The position numbers were made by a program, and so were the translations under genes. Positions 15,441 to 23,656 of a DNA stretch of 36,450 nt are shown in pieces. Within the stretch, counting starts at the first letter, position 1. Each line of letters opens with the position of its first letter. The notes beneath the pieces are model-generated. The model saw only the letters and a list, made by a program, of their open reading frames with translations. It searched no databases and had not been told where the DNA came from. This DNA is from Bacteroidaceae bacterium. GTDB lineage: Bacteria; Bacteroidota; Bacteroidia; Bacteroidales; Bacteroidaceae. The stretch is from assembly GCA_017548075.1 (NCBI GenBank), contig JAFYNL010000064.1, forward strand, positions 1 through 36,450. The letters run 5' to 3'.

Positions 15441-16262
15441 TCATTGCTCTGCCATGAGGTTGAGAACGGCTACGAAGTCAGCTATGGTTATATCTCCATC
15501 ACCATTCACGTCAGCACTTTCTGGTTTCTCCTCGCTAGCCATTGCATTTAGGACTGCCACGCCATCGGCAATGGTTACTTCGCTGTCACCATTCACATCG
15601 CCAAGCTTGTTGCCGTCACGCGAGATGACGACATGATAGGCATGATCCCCATCGGGAGTTGCAATGAAATAACCAGTATCGCTGTGTTCGATATAGGCAC
15701 CCTCCGGCTCGGTGATAGAGCAGTCCTTGAGGGTTATGCCTTCACCGATTCTCTCAACTCCTCCCGTGATGTCGGCACTCACATTGTCAAATGTAAGGGC
15801 AACCAATACACCATCACCATTATTTGCAATGTGTTTGGCAGCATTTAATGTGATATCCTTGATGGTCAGTTGTGTGCATTTGAGATAAATGCCACGCATA
15901 CTGCTGGAAAGATAGAGGCTGCCATCGCCTTGGATAGTAATTCTCTTACTATTGGAACCATCTAATGCTAGGGCAACAAAGTTGGAAGTAATCAGTTGGC
16001 AGTCGCCATGAATGACGATGGTTGCATCTTCGGTGATACTGATTGGATAAATGTAAGAGTGGCCATCGCTGCTGTCTTCCACAACGGCATTGTCCAAGGT
16101 TAACGTGCGACTGTCTTCGTCCCAGATAATGCTACCGCTCTTGATGAAGGAGCAGTTGAAATGACCGTTTTCGTCTGGCTCCACTCCACACACAGTAATT
16201 GTTGCATTGGCACCTAATGCCATCGTGGCCAATGTCAATAGTAGGGTAAAGAACTTTTTCAT
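15441..16262 (-). CDS. Secreted protein with beta domain and C-terminal dockerin-like pair
   Basis: 273 residues with signal peptide (to about NAT, 21). Residues 22-210 begin ITVCGVEPDENGHFNCSF...SIIWDEDSRTLTLDNAVVE and continue as short repeating strands (ITIQGDGSLYLSS, LTIKDITLNAAK), suggesting a right-handed beta-helix of the carbohydrate-binding Cthe_2159 / DUF4353 kind; this assignment is tentative. The end carries two Ca-binding loops, GDVNGDSEVTIADGVAVLNA and ADVNGDGDITIADFVAVLNL, a type I dockerin arrangement. The C-terminal 200 residues are paralogous to the same part of the next gene (16381-18708). Confidence 0.75.
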   Translation of the reverse strand: MKKFFTLLLTLATMALGANATITVCGVEPDENGHFNCSFIKSGSIIWDEDSRTLTLDNAVVEDSSDGHSYIYPISITEDATIVIHGDCQLITSNFVALALDGSNSKRITIQGDGSLYLSSSMRGIYLKCTQLTIKDITLNAAKHIANNGDGVLVALTFDNVSADITGGVERIGEGITLKDCSITEPEGAYIEHSDTGYFIATPDGDHAYHVVISRDGNKLGDVNGDSEVTIADGVAVLNAMASEEKPESADVNGDGDITIADFVAVLNLMAEQ

Positions 16263-16317
16263 AATGTTATTATTTTGGTTGTGAGCTGATTATTCGATGA
16301 CTAAATCCTAAAAAGAA

Positions 16318-16352
16318 GAAGCCCCACTTATTACGAGCGAGGCTCTTCTCCC
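16318..16352. terminator. Hairpin with CTTATTACGAG apex, copy 2
   Basis: AAGAAGCCCCA / CGAGGCTCTT around CTT-ATTAC-GAG, with a T run on the minus side (CTTCTTCTTTTT). It follows the LRR-dockerin gene on the minus strand and is homologous to copy 1 together with the adjoining dockerin codons. Confidence 0.65.
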
Positions 16353-16380
16353 CCCTAAAATCGTATTCCTCAACTTGGCT

Positions 16381-18708
16381 TTATTGCTGTGCCATAATGT
16401 TGAGGACTGCTACGAAGTCGGCTATGGTTACATCTCCATCGCCGTTTACATCTGGATTGTCTGGAACCGTCTCGCCAGCCATTGCATTCAAGACTGCTAC
16501 GCCGTCGGCAATGGTCACATCTCCGTCACCATTCACGTCGCCTTTAATTCCTTGGGGAGGAGTTGCACCTGGAGGACCTATCACAACCCAGTCTTTCTGC
16601 ACTTTGGTGGTTGTGCCGGCATAGCAGACACTATATTTGTCGTCGTAGTAGGCACCAACAGGATAGCGGATGGCAATGTTGGAGTCGAAGTGGCGGTCGC
16701 TTTCTTTCGGCAGTTCTATGCTCGGATACTTGGTGCCATAAGCCATTAGAGCACTATTCTCTTCTATGTATAGCCGTCCGCAGTCATCGAAGTAACCATA
16801 GCCAATGCCCTTGCAGATAACCGTTGTGCCTTCTTTTAACTCTGTTGTGGTAACATCGCCGGCATACATGCCGTTCCAATTGCCGCCTGTCGCCGTATCG
16901 CTGCCTGTCGCTATGAAACGTATTGTTCCGCCACCAGAGAAAACTGTGTACACCGCAGCTCCCGAGTTGTCGAACGCATTATAGCCAGTGGCTTTTATCT
17001 CGTTGTCGCCGCGAGCGATGATTTTAAAGTAGTAGCAATCTTCGTTTACAAGACCTTTCTTACTCTCTATCTTGGCGTTGTTGAGCACCAAGGTGGGCCG
17101 GTATCCGCTCCATCCTATGCCCTCATACTCATCCGTGAAGTAGGCGGTGCCCGACTTCAAGCCCGGGATGTCGTAGAAGTTGAGTGACGTCAGTTCAGTG
17201 CCGTCGATATAGACTCCGTAGTTCTTCACGTCGTAGTTCACGGTAACAACCATCCATCCGTGGCTGGTGTCATACTGATACGTCACTTTCTTCGGAATCT
17301 TCTTCAAATCATCTGACACTACCATCCATCCTGCATCATTATTGAGAAGTGTCACATCTTTGCTCACTCCGTCAATCGTTAGATTTCTAATACGCGAGGC
17401 ATCTCTGGTGCCGACGTACAGCGCCCAACAGTTGTTTGTGTTACTGTTGCTACTCATTATCTGGAATCTGCGAATGGAGGTCTGAAAGCCAGCATCCGAA
17501 TATGTTAGAAAAGTATTTTTGGAAAGGTCAAGATATGTCAGATAATTATTCCCACAGGAAAGTTCCGTAAGTTTGGTATTCTTTGACAGATTAAGCGATG
17601 CCAACTCATTAGAATGACAATATAAAATCTCTAATAATTCACAATCTGACAAAACGAGAGAAGATAGTTTATTACTTGAACAACGAAGTTCTTTCAGATA
17701 TATTTGGTTCGACAAATCAAGCGACCATAAGGAATTATCATAACAGACAAGTGTTTGTAACTTTTTATAACTTGCAGACAATTTCAAAGTTGTTAGTTTA
17801 TTATCATTGCAGGACAAAGTCACTATAGGACAATTACTCAGGTCAAGTGACTTTAGATTATTATTGCCACAGAAAAGTTTATTAAGTTTAGTACATTTTG
17901 ACAAATCAAGAGATTCCAAAGCATTATGATCACATTTAATGGTTCCCAATAATGTATTCTTCGACGCATCAAGAGAAGTTAACTTATTTCCGTCGCAATA
18001 AAGAGACTCCAGTTTAGTACATTTTGACAAATCAAGAGATTCTAGTGCATTTGAATGAGAGTATAAAACTCTTAATAATATATTCTTCGTCAAATCAAGA
18101 GATTTCAATATATTATCATAACACTCTAACCAAGTTAGTGCTGTGCAATTGGCAACATTGAGTGATGTCATCCCATTCGATGCACATTTAATTTCTGTAA
18201 GAGCTGTATTATTGGTGAAATTTAACGTTGACAATTGATTATTAGAGCAATCAATTGTTTCTAAGTTTTTATTCTTGCTTATATCGAGCGATACCAACTG
18301 ATTTTTATGACAATCTAAATTGTTCAAAGCAGTATTTTTTGTCAAATTGAGTGAAGTCAGCAGATTATCATAACAAATTAATGACGTCAAAGCAATATTC
18401 TTTGTCAAATCGAGTGAAGTCAGATAATTCTCAAAGCAAGATAACGTTTCGAGTTTTGTGAAATACTCTATGCCTTTCAAGTCGGATATTTTTTTATTAC
18501 TTACATATATGCCTTTCACTTCCACAAGCTTGCTATCGGGTATGGTGCTTCCTACGGACACACCTGTCAAACCAGACACATACACGCGGAAGGCAGCATC
18601 GGGGAAGTTAGTGGAATTAAGAACTACAGAAGCGTTCACGCTTAAAGAAAAGCAACATAATACAAGGGTAATCAGTAGATTACAAATGGCTGAGGTAAAT
18701 GTCTTCAT
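16381..18708 (-). CDS. Secreted leucine-rich-repeat protein with beta domain and dockerin-like tail
   Basis: 775 residues with signal peptide (to about NAS, 27). Residues about 70-430 hold roughly 16 repeats of 21 residues, of type LTSLDLTKNTALTxLxCYxN, an internalin/SDS22-like LRR with extra Cys or Asn at the strand end. Residues 470-715 form the beta domain shared with the neighbour (VYIDGTELTSLNFYDIPGLK, TLVLNNAKI). The end has GDVNGDGDVTIADGVAVLNA and PDVNGDGDVTIADFVAVLNI, a two-loop dockerin-type module. The LRR face suggests protein or glycan binding outside the cell. No TAnnTTTG was found upstream; the leader has strong hairpins (18761-18882). Confidence 0.82.
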   Translation of the reverse strand: MKTFTSAICNLLITLVLCCFSLSVNASVVLNSTNFPDAAFRVYVSGLTGVSVGSTIPDSKLVEVKGIYVSNKKISDLKGIEYFTKLETLSCFENYLTSLDLTKNIALTSLICYDNLLTSLNLTKNTALNNLDCHKNQLVSLDISKNKNLETIDCSNNQLSTLNFTNNTALTEIKCASNGMTSLNVANCTALTWLECYDNILKSLDLTKNILLRVLYSHSNALESLDLSKCTKLESLYCDGNKLTSLDASKNTLLGTIKCDHNALESLDLSKCTKLNKLFCGNNNLKSLDLSNCPIVTLSCNDNKLTTLKLSASYKKLQTLVCYDNSLWSLDLSNQIYLKELRCSSNKLSSLVLSDCELLEILYCHSNELASLNLSKNTKLTELSCGNNYLTYLDLSKNTFLTYSDAGFQTSIRRFQIMSSNSNTNNCWALYVGTRDASRIRNLTIDGVSKDVTLLNNDAGWMVVSDDLKKIPKKVTYQYDTSHGWMVVTVNYDVKNYGVYIDGTELTSLNFYDIPGLKSGTAYFTDEYEGIGWSGYRPTLVLNNAKIESKKGLVNEDCYYFKIIARGDNEIKATGYNAFDNSGAAVYTVFSGGGTIRFIATGSDTATGGNWNGMYAGDVTTTELKEGTTVICKGIGYGYFDDCGRLYIEENSALMAYGTKYPSIELPKESDRHFDSNIAIRYPVGAYYDDKYSVCYAGTTTKVQKDWVVIGPPGATPPQGIKGDVNGDGDVTIADGVAVLNAMAGETVPDNPDVNGDGDVTIADFVAVLNIMAQQ

Positions 18709-18760
18709 ATTGGTATGGTTTTAGTTGTTATTTTGTTATTCGATACCTTGGATAGAGAAC

Positions 18761-18882
18761 AAAAAAACGTGGACTTCATTCGTCTACGTTTCTGAGGTAT
18801 CTCCCAAACACCTTGCAACCATCTACGAGTAAAAGCCCACGCCGAACCGACGTGAGCATCCTTAACTTTTACTCTTGGTTGC
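18761..18882 (-). ncRNA. Candidate structured leader or terminator, minus strand
   Basis: Read on the minus strand: GCAACC/GGTTGC outer stem, GAGTAAAAG/CTTTTACTC middle stem and CACG/CGTG inner stem make one long hairpin at 18882-18815; a small AGGT/ACCT stem follows near 18813-18795; then AAACGTAGAC/GTCCACGTTT with a 7-base loop and a run of seven T (18791-18761). This hairpin-hairpin-terminator order before a gene is like an attenuator. It may equally be only the terminator of mntA-hepT. No known RNA family was recognised. Confidence 0.4.
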
Positions 18883-18962
18883 TTCTTTTTATTTGGGGAG
18901 AATTTCAGAAACAAGATTCAAGCGGACGCTTCTTTATGTTATGTCTAATTCCGTTTTATGTC

Positions 18963-18990
18963 ATTGAACATTGATAATTGAAAATTGAAC
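18963..18990. repeat. Degenerate 7-base tandem array (ATTGAAC type)
   Basis: Four consecutive units (ATTGAAC, ATTGATA, ATTGAAA, ATTGAAC) abut the hepT stop codon region. Same 7-base period as the other arrays in the window, but an unrelated unit. Confidence 0.65.
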
Positions 18991-18991
18991 A

Positions 18992-19360
18992 TTATTGTTG
19001 TTCCCATTCTTCCCAGTTGGTTTCGGAGAGGTAACGGGTTACTTGCTCAAGAAGTTCTGGGAGATTATTCTTGATAACATCCCAAACAACGATGTCGTCT
19101 ATCTGGAAGTACTCATGAACGATGTAGTTTCTCATTCCCTTAACCATCTTCCAAGGTGTTTCAGGATGAAGTTGTTGGAACTGCTGAGTCAGCATATTCG
19201 CAGCTTCTCCAATAATCTCAATGTTTTTCACGACTGCATAATACATCATATCATCAGCCACCAAGTCCTCGTATGACTTGTCTGATGTATAACGAATAAT
19301 GCGATTGATGGCTGCATTGATGTGCTCTAATCGCTCACGGTCTCTAATTGTCTCTCTCAT
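18992..19360 (-). CDS. hepT: HepT-type HEPN ribonuclease toxin
   Basis: 122 residues from ATG 19360, chosen over an in-frame TTG at 19366. The protein is all-helical and belongs to the HEPN/DUF86 family. The catalytic motif RX4HXY is intact: R77 (NYIV) H82 E Y84 in RNYIVHEYF. HEPN toxins cleave RNA; in characterised MntA-HepT pairs the toxin is silenced when the antitoxin attaches AMP units to the tyrosine of this motif. The gene overlaps the end of mntA by 17 bases, as is typical of this pair. Cytoplasmic. Confidence 0.9.
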   Translation of the reverse strand: MRETIRDRERLEHINAAINRIIRYTSDKSYEDLVADDMMYYAVVKNIEIIGEAANMLTQQFQQLHPETPWKMVKGMRNYIVHEYFQIDDIVVWDVIKNNLPELLEQVTRYLSETNWEEWEQQ

Positions 19361-19640
19361 AGACAAGTTTCTTATCTCGATCTACGCTATTACGAGCATA
19401 TGGAGCAAGCGTTCGCTCGGACACCAAATCCACATTTCGTCCTAACAAAGCCTTAAGGTCTTCGTACATTCCAAAGAAACGCAGGCCAATTGGTTGGCTG
19501 TAATCCAAAACAACAAGAATGTCAACATCGCTGTCAGGCCTCTCTTCGCCACGCGAAAAGGAACCAAAGAGCCATGCCTTCAAAACAGGTTGTGTCTTGA
19601 AATACTCTGCTATCTTTTTAGTCATTACCTCTGTGCTCAT
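19344..19640 (-). CDS. mntA: MntA-type minimal nucleotidyltransferase antitoxin
   Basis: 98 residues. The nucleotidyltransferase signature GSX10DXD is exact: G26 S27 then D38-V-D40 in GSFSRGEERPDSDVDILV. Such proteins AMPylate the partner HepT toxin and so neutralise it. The next gene overlaps by 17 bases, giving a two-gene cassette with its own strong promoter (19699-19667). Pairs like this are often carried in variable regions, and here it sits between long repeat arrays and a structured intergenic region. Confidence 0.9.
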   Translation of the reverse strand: MSTEVMTKKIAEYFKTQPVLKAWLFGSFSRGEERPDSDVDILVVLDYSQPIGLRFFGMYEDLKALLGRNVDLVSERTLAPYARNSVDRDKKLVYERDN

Positions 19641-19666
19641 AAGCTGGAAATGTCTGTTTCTGAGGG

Positions 19667-19699
19667 CAAAGTTACAAAATATTTCATATAACTTGCAAA
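19667..19699 (-). promoter_or_regulatory. mntA: mntA-hepT promoter
   Basis: On the minus strand TTTG (19699-19696), 21 bases, TAACTTTG (19674-19667): a good match to the Bacteroidota consensus, 27 bases before the mntA ATG. Confidence 0.65.
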
Positions 19700-19849
19700 T
19701 TTTCAGGAGAAAATATTTACTGTCGCGATAATGACAGACGGCTTATTTCAGGCTTCAATCTCAAATTTTGTGAGAAATTTTCATAATCAGCCTACATGCC
19801 TACATAAATTTAGACTAAGTTCAAGAGATTCAATGGTTTAAGAAAATTC

Positions 19850-19904
19850 AAGCCTACATAAAGCCTACACTAAGCCTACATAATACCTACATACAGCCTA
19901 CATC
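19850..19904. repeat. 11-base tandem array (AAGCCTACATA)
   Basis: Five consecutive 11-base units (AAGCCTACATA, AAGCCTACACT, AAGCCTACATA, ATACCTACATA, CAGCCTACATC). A detached half-copy lies at 19785-19805. Confidence 0.8.
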
Positions 19905-19910
19905 CCAAAA

Positions 19911-20018
19911 GACCTTAAGGTAAAGTGTCGGAGACCTTAAGGTAAATCGCCAAAGACCCACGTTAAGTTCGGCAACGTAACACGTTAAGTTTGCCAACGT
20001 AACACGTTAAGTTTTAAT
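19911..20018. repeat. 22-base tandem array, block 2
   Basis: Five units start at 19911, 19933, 19955, 19977 and 19999, exactly 22 bases apart. The first two contain the palindrome ACCTTAAGGT; the last three are of the CACGTTAAGTTYGSCAACGT class seen in block 1 (8508-8589), in inverted orientation. No unique spacers are present, so this is not a CRISPR array. Confidence 0.75.
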
Positions 20019-20057
20019 TTTAACTGAGGGTTGTTTGGGCTCGACGCCAGACGGATT

Positions 20058-20978
20058 TTATTGGGCAACCTGATTCCTCAGCTTGACGAAGTCGATGCTA
20101 TTCACTTTTCCGTCGGCATTTACGTCGGCTGCCCAATGCACAGAAGAATCATCCGGCAGGCTTACAATAATGCGTTGCAACAATGCGAGGTCGGCTGCAT
20201 CAACCCTTCCGTCGTCGTTGATATCGCCTTTCTGGTAGTTCTGGCTGATGTATTCCTCATCCTTCAAAGCCACGATTTGGTGGAAATCCTTCCAGCCAAG
20301 CGCCTCGAGATACAATGGAATAGAGGCTTTAGGAACATGCAAAGTGCATTTCTGCTGGTCGCGAAGAGTGAACGAGCCTTGTTCTGCGACAGGAGGAACG
20401 GAAGCATAGCAATAGAGATTCGTCATTGAGGGAATGTGCTCCAAAGCTCCTTCGCAAATGGTCTGAATTCGATGCGGAAGTATCAACGACGTTAAGGAAG
20501 CGCAACAATAAAAAGTCAGCGTATCTACACACTCTGCCTTTCGCGGAAGAATCATGCTCTTGAGCGATGTGCAACCTGTGAAAGCACAACTCCCTACTGC
20601 CAGCAACGACTGCGGCACAGAGACTTCCTTGAGCTTGGGACAGCCGAGAAATGCACAGGAACTGACTGCAGTAAGTGTGGAAGGCAACTTAACCGAAACG
20701 AGTTCCTCGCAATCTGCAAAAGCATTCTGCGAAACGGAACGAACCACGTAAGTCCGTCCATTATAAGTAATGTGTTCAGGAACAACGACTTCGCCAGCAT
20801 AGCTGTTCGGCTCTGGAACAACTCCTGAACCACGATGCGTAACGACAGCCATACGCGCCAACTTAACGACATCGTAGCAAATGCCGTCCACCTCTACGTC
20901 ATAAGCCCGAAGGCCTATGAACGTAGATAACAGGACGAAGATTAAAAGTCCACGCTTAGAAGTCGTAGAACATTTCAT
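20058..20978 (-). CDS. BspA-type LRR_5 surface protein with dockerin-like tail
   Basis: 306 residues from ATG 20978, which overlaps the end of the SGNH gene by 23 bases; the frame is open further upstream but the signal peptide (KRGLLIFVLLSTFIGLRA) fits this start. Residues about 75-185 are LRR_5 repeats (LVSVKLPSTLTAVSSCAFLG, LKEVSVPQSLLAVGSCAFTG). The end has GDINDDGRVDAADLALLQRI and ADVNADGKVNSIDFVKLRNQ, two Ca-loop repeats of dockerin type. BspA proteins are surface binding proteins. It is the last gene of the receptor operon, followed by the 22-base repeat array. Confidence 0.8.
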   Translation of the reverse strand: MKCSTTSKRGLLIFVLLSTFIGLRAYDVEVDGICYDVVKLARMAVVTHRGSGVVPEPNSYAGEVVVPEHITYNGRTYVVRSVSQNAFADCEELVSVKLPSTLTAVSSCAFLGCPKLKEVSVPQSLLAVGSCAFTGCTSLKSMILPRKAECVDTLTFYCCASLTSLILPHRIQTICEGALEHIPSMTNLYCYASVPPVAEQGSFTLRDQQKCTLHVPKASIPLYLEALGWKDFHQIVALKDEEYISQNYQKGDINDDGRVDAADLALLQRIIVSLPDDSSVHWAADVNADGKVNSIDFVKLRNQVAQ

Positions 20979-21855
20979 AAACTGCTTCGAGCTGAGGATA
21001 CATCCAACGCGCCAGTTTCTCGCCACCAGCCGCATTCAGATGCAATCCATCGCGGAAGAACTTACGATTCTCAGCTCCTATCTCGGTCATAGGAGTCAGA
21101 CCTGAATAGCTGTAGGCATCGAGCACGATAAGAGAGTAATACGCTGCAACCTCGCGGATAGCATCGACATACTCGCGAAAAGTCTTACCCGTTGTGGCAT
21201 TCGTGCCTTCTGTAATCGTATTGTCCGAGTTGATGACATACTCTTTCTGGTCAATCTCTGTGCCGTGATGAATGGGGAGCATGATGACGACGGGCTTGTT
21301 AGGATAGCGGTCGCGGAGTCCCTTGAAGAGACGATGCAGACCAGCATAGAAGGTGTATGTCGTTCCCTTTGTGCCGTCCTTGAACTCACCGAATGCTGCA
21401 GTACTGGTATGTCCGAAGTCGTTTGTGCCACCAAAAACAATCACCATATCGAGGTTCTTGGGCATACTGGTGTATCGACGTTCGAAAGCATTCGTGTCGC
21501 TGGAATTTCTGCGAGCCATGTGGGTAGCAGAAACGCCATAGTTCATCGCCGTGCATCCCGTCAGACTGGCATAGGAATTGACGTACTCGGCATTCTGAGT
21601 AATGCTATCACCAAGGAAGCCGACTTTCTTTCCCTTCCAATGTGACTCACGAACCTGAGCCACATAGACTGTGTCCTTCGGAGTCTCGAAATAGGTTGCA
21701 TCCACTTCCGCAACATCACGAACCACTACAGAATCAATCTCTGTAACTGGCACAGCACGAGGCAGTTCGCTCTGGCGATAGAGTATTGTGGCGTACTGCT
21801 GTGCCCAAAGAGATGGGCACAAGCAGAGAACCAGAAACGATATGAGAGTTCGCAT
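20956..21855 (-). CDS. Secreted SGNH/GDSL hydrolase
   Basis: 299 residues with signal peptide (to about LWAQ, 19). An N-terminal strand module (VPVTEIDSVVVRD) parallels the one in the other SGNH protein of the window. The SGNH core is complete: GFLGDSIT (catalytic Ser), Gly of the AMNYGVSATH region, GGTNDF (block III Asn), and DGLHLN (Asp and His). Typical activity is ester removal from sugars; the substrate here is unknown. It starts 4 bases after the DUF6359-like lipoprotein gene, so it belongs to the receptor operon. Confidence 0.9.
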   Translation of the reverse strand: MRTLISFLVLCLCPSLWAQQYATILYRQSELPRAVPVTEIDSVVVRDVAEVDATYFETPKDTVYVAQVRESHWKGKKVGFLGDSITQNAEYVNSYASLTGCTAMNYGVSATHMARRNSSDTNAFERRYTSMPKNLDMVIVFGGTNDFGHTSTAAFGEFKDGTKGTTYTFYAGLHRLFKGLRDRYPNKPVVIMLPIHHGTEIDQKEYVINSDNTITEGTNATTGKTFREYVDAIREVAAYYSLIVLDAYSYSGLTPMTEIGAENRKFFRDGLHLNAAGGEKLARWMYPQLEAVYEMFYDF

Positions 21856-21859
21856 GAAT

Positions 21860-23620
21860 TTACTGTTTAACTAATGTGGCATCATCAACAAGGATGTCCT
21901 GAGAAGTCGAGTAGCTGCTATTCTTCGGATTCATGACAAGAAGACAAAGCTTCGTCGTAGCAGTCAAGGTGAATTCATAAGAGACGAGCGTCCATTCGTT
22001 GTTGTTGATATTGGTGTAGTCGCCATATTTATAAGAGCCTACTGTACCATCTTCCTTCATAGGAACATATCCCGCTCTTGACTGACAAACATTGGCAGTT
22101 GTAGATTTAGCATAGAAAGAGAAGGTGTATGTGCCTGCTTCGAGCGTCATCTCTTGAGTTGCAAGGCGCTTGTTGGCATCTCCAGGAGCAGCAACCAAAC
22201 AAGCATAACTACCGCCATGAGCTTCTGTGCTCTTGCTTAAAGTAGCGTTACTTGCTGTGCTTGCAGACTTCCAGCCAAGAGGTTCTGAATCGCTAACCCA
22301 CTCCTCGAAATTGCCATTCACGAGGTCGGTCACTTCGTCGCCACCAGGACCAGGTGTATCGCCGCCATCGCCATCACCTTGCTCGAGGATGACAACGTCT
22401 GGATTCTGAATTTCACAAGTAACTTGGCCACTCTTTACATACTTCTTCAGTTTTCCTGTGATTGTAACCTTCATGCCGACAGTAAACTTCTCTACACCAT
22501 CAGGAACATTAGCCCAATATGCCTCGAAGACCTTACCGCCGTCCTTTGTATCGGCCATCCAGAAGACTTGCTGACGTGGACCAGTCTTTGTGCTAACATT
22601 TCCGTCTGTTTCGGTAATGTAACCTGTTACAGCATAAATGTCAGTAGATGTTCCGCCATCAGCCAATTCCTGTGTCAACTGAACTGCTTCTGCACAACTA
22701 ACCTGAACAGCATCTCCTGCAGGAGGTGTGTCACCGCCACCATCTTCAAGTACAACAACATTACCATTCTTAATTTCAGGAGTAACCTGACCAGATGTCT
22801 TGTTCACATACTTCATCAACTGGCCAGTCAGTTTCACTTTCATGCCAACCGTGAACGCAGACACACCACTAGGAACGTTAGCATAATAAGCCTCAAACAC
22901 TTTACCGCCATCCTTTGTATCTGCCATCCAGAAAGTCTGCTGAGGTATTCCGTCCTTGCTATTGCTAACATTACCTACAACCTCTGTGATGTAACCCGTT
23001 ACGGTATAAGTCTCTGTAGAAGTTGCACCATTTTCAAGAGCATTCGTCAATTCGACAGCTTCTGCACAAGTAACTTCTGTACCTTCAACAGGAGGATTAT
23101 CACCGCCACCTTCTGAATTAATGGAAACAACATAAGATGCGCCCTTACCAACAGTTTCTGGTGTGTTTCCTCTATAATTAACAACCTTACCGCAAACGAT
23201 TACTTCATCACCAACTTTGATATCATCTACAGAAGTGAATTTCTTCTTGCCTGGACCATAAACTTGGAATGCAGTAAACACTGGAGATGTACTACCCTCA
23301 TCAACCATAGTAAAGGTATGGTTACCGTATTGATTGATAGTTGCTTGGTCGGTCTTAACAGCAAGAACCTTACCTTTAACGTAATATTCTTCTGTAGATT
23401 CTACACCAGCCTCCATCTCATTAACTATGGCGACGATAGCTGCTACATTGTAAGGTGAATCTAATGTACCTTCACCCGCTGGATCAATAGTTGTTCCTGA
23501 ATCACCACCTGAGTTGCCACCCTTATCGGGCAAGTTGAATGGAACGGGAACGTCAGCACAGCTACTGAAAGCCAGAGCCGTCAGCAACATGAGTGCAAAT
23601 GTTTTGAAAGTCTTTTTCAT
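21860..23620 (-). CDS. Lipoprotein with three DUF6359/OB-fold-like repeats and a C-terminal carbohydrate-binding-like domain
   Basis: 586 residues with lipoprotein signal (lipobox FSSC, Cys21). Repeat 1 is about 50-165; repeats 2 and 3 (about 180-290 and 305-415) are nearly identical in stretches (TDTKDGGKVFEAY-like core WMADTKDGGKVFEAYxANVP; FTVGMKVxxTGxLxKYV). Each starts with an AAEAV-type helix and continues as an OB-like barrel; I recall the same domain (DUF6359) at the N-terminus of YhcR-type extracellular nucleases. Residues 430-586 look like a CBM4_9-type sandwich (NGNFEEW...PLGWKS..., YTFSFYAKS). It is a surface lipoprotein next to a TonB-dependent receptor, so a binding partner for that receptor is likely. 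Confidence 0.78.
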   Translation of the reverse strand: MKKTFKTFALMLLTALAFSSCADVPVPFNLPDKGGNSGGDSGTTIDPAGEGTLDSPYNVAAIVAIVNEMEAGVESTEEYYVKGKVLAVKTDQATINQYGNHTFTMVDEGSTSPVFTAFQVYGPGKKKFTSVDDIKVGDEVIVCGKVVNYRGNTPETVGKGASYVVSINSEGGGDNPPVEGTEVTCAEAVELTNALENGATSTETYTVTGYITEVVGNVSNSKDGIPQQTFWMADTKDGGKVFEAYYANVPSGVSAFTVGMKVKLTGQLMKYVNKTSGQVTPEIKNGNVVVLEDGGGDTPPAGDAVQVSCAEAVQLTQELADGGTSTDIYAVTGYITETDGNVSTKTGPRQQVFWMADTKDGGKVFEAYWANVPDGVEKFTVGMKVTITGKLKKYVKSGQVTCEIQNPDVVILEQGDGDGGDTPGPGGDEVTDLVNGNFEEWVSDSEPLGWKSASTASNATLSKSTEAHGGSYACLVAAPGDANKRLATQEMTLEAGTYTFSFYAKSTTANVCQSRAGYVPMKEDGTVGSYKYGDYTNINNNEWTLVSYEFTLTATTKLCLLVMNPKNSSYSTSQDILVDDATLVKQ

Positions 23621-23656
23621 AATGCTATATGTGTTATTGTTTGTTTTCTATGTTTG

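Larger units (their letters stand above)
18709..18991 (-). other. Intergenic region between hepT and the LRR-dockerin gene
   Basis: 283 bases without a credible gene. On the minus strand it runs from a 7-base array at the hepT stop (18990-18963), through a long composite hairpin (18882-18815) and an intrinsic-terminator-like hairpin (18791-18761), to the LRR gene start at 18708. A 69-residue open frame here follows the hairpins and shows no coding signs. Confidence 0.5.
19700..20057. other. Gene-free region with helically phased repeats
   Basis: 358 bases between the end of the receptor operon (20058) and the mntA promoter. No open frame looks coding. The first part (19700-19784) shows nothing I can name. 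From 19785 to 20018 it is almost all tandem repeats: an 11-base array, then a 22-base array (both listed). Confidence 0.6.

Noticed and set aside
18705-18914. 69-residue open frame before the LRR-dockerin gene
   Set aside because: It spans the hairpins and terminator and overlaps the next start; the basic composition is explained by the structured DNA. It may be annotated in databases, but I see no coding evidence.
19850-20018. CRISPR-like repeat region
   Set aside because: The units are adjacent with no unique spacers between them and there are no cas genes in the window.
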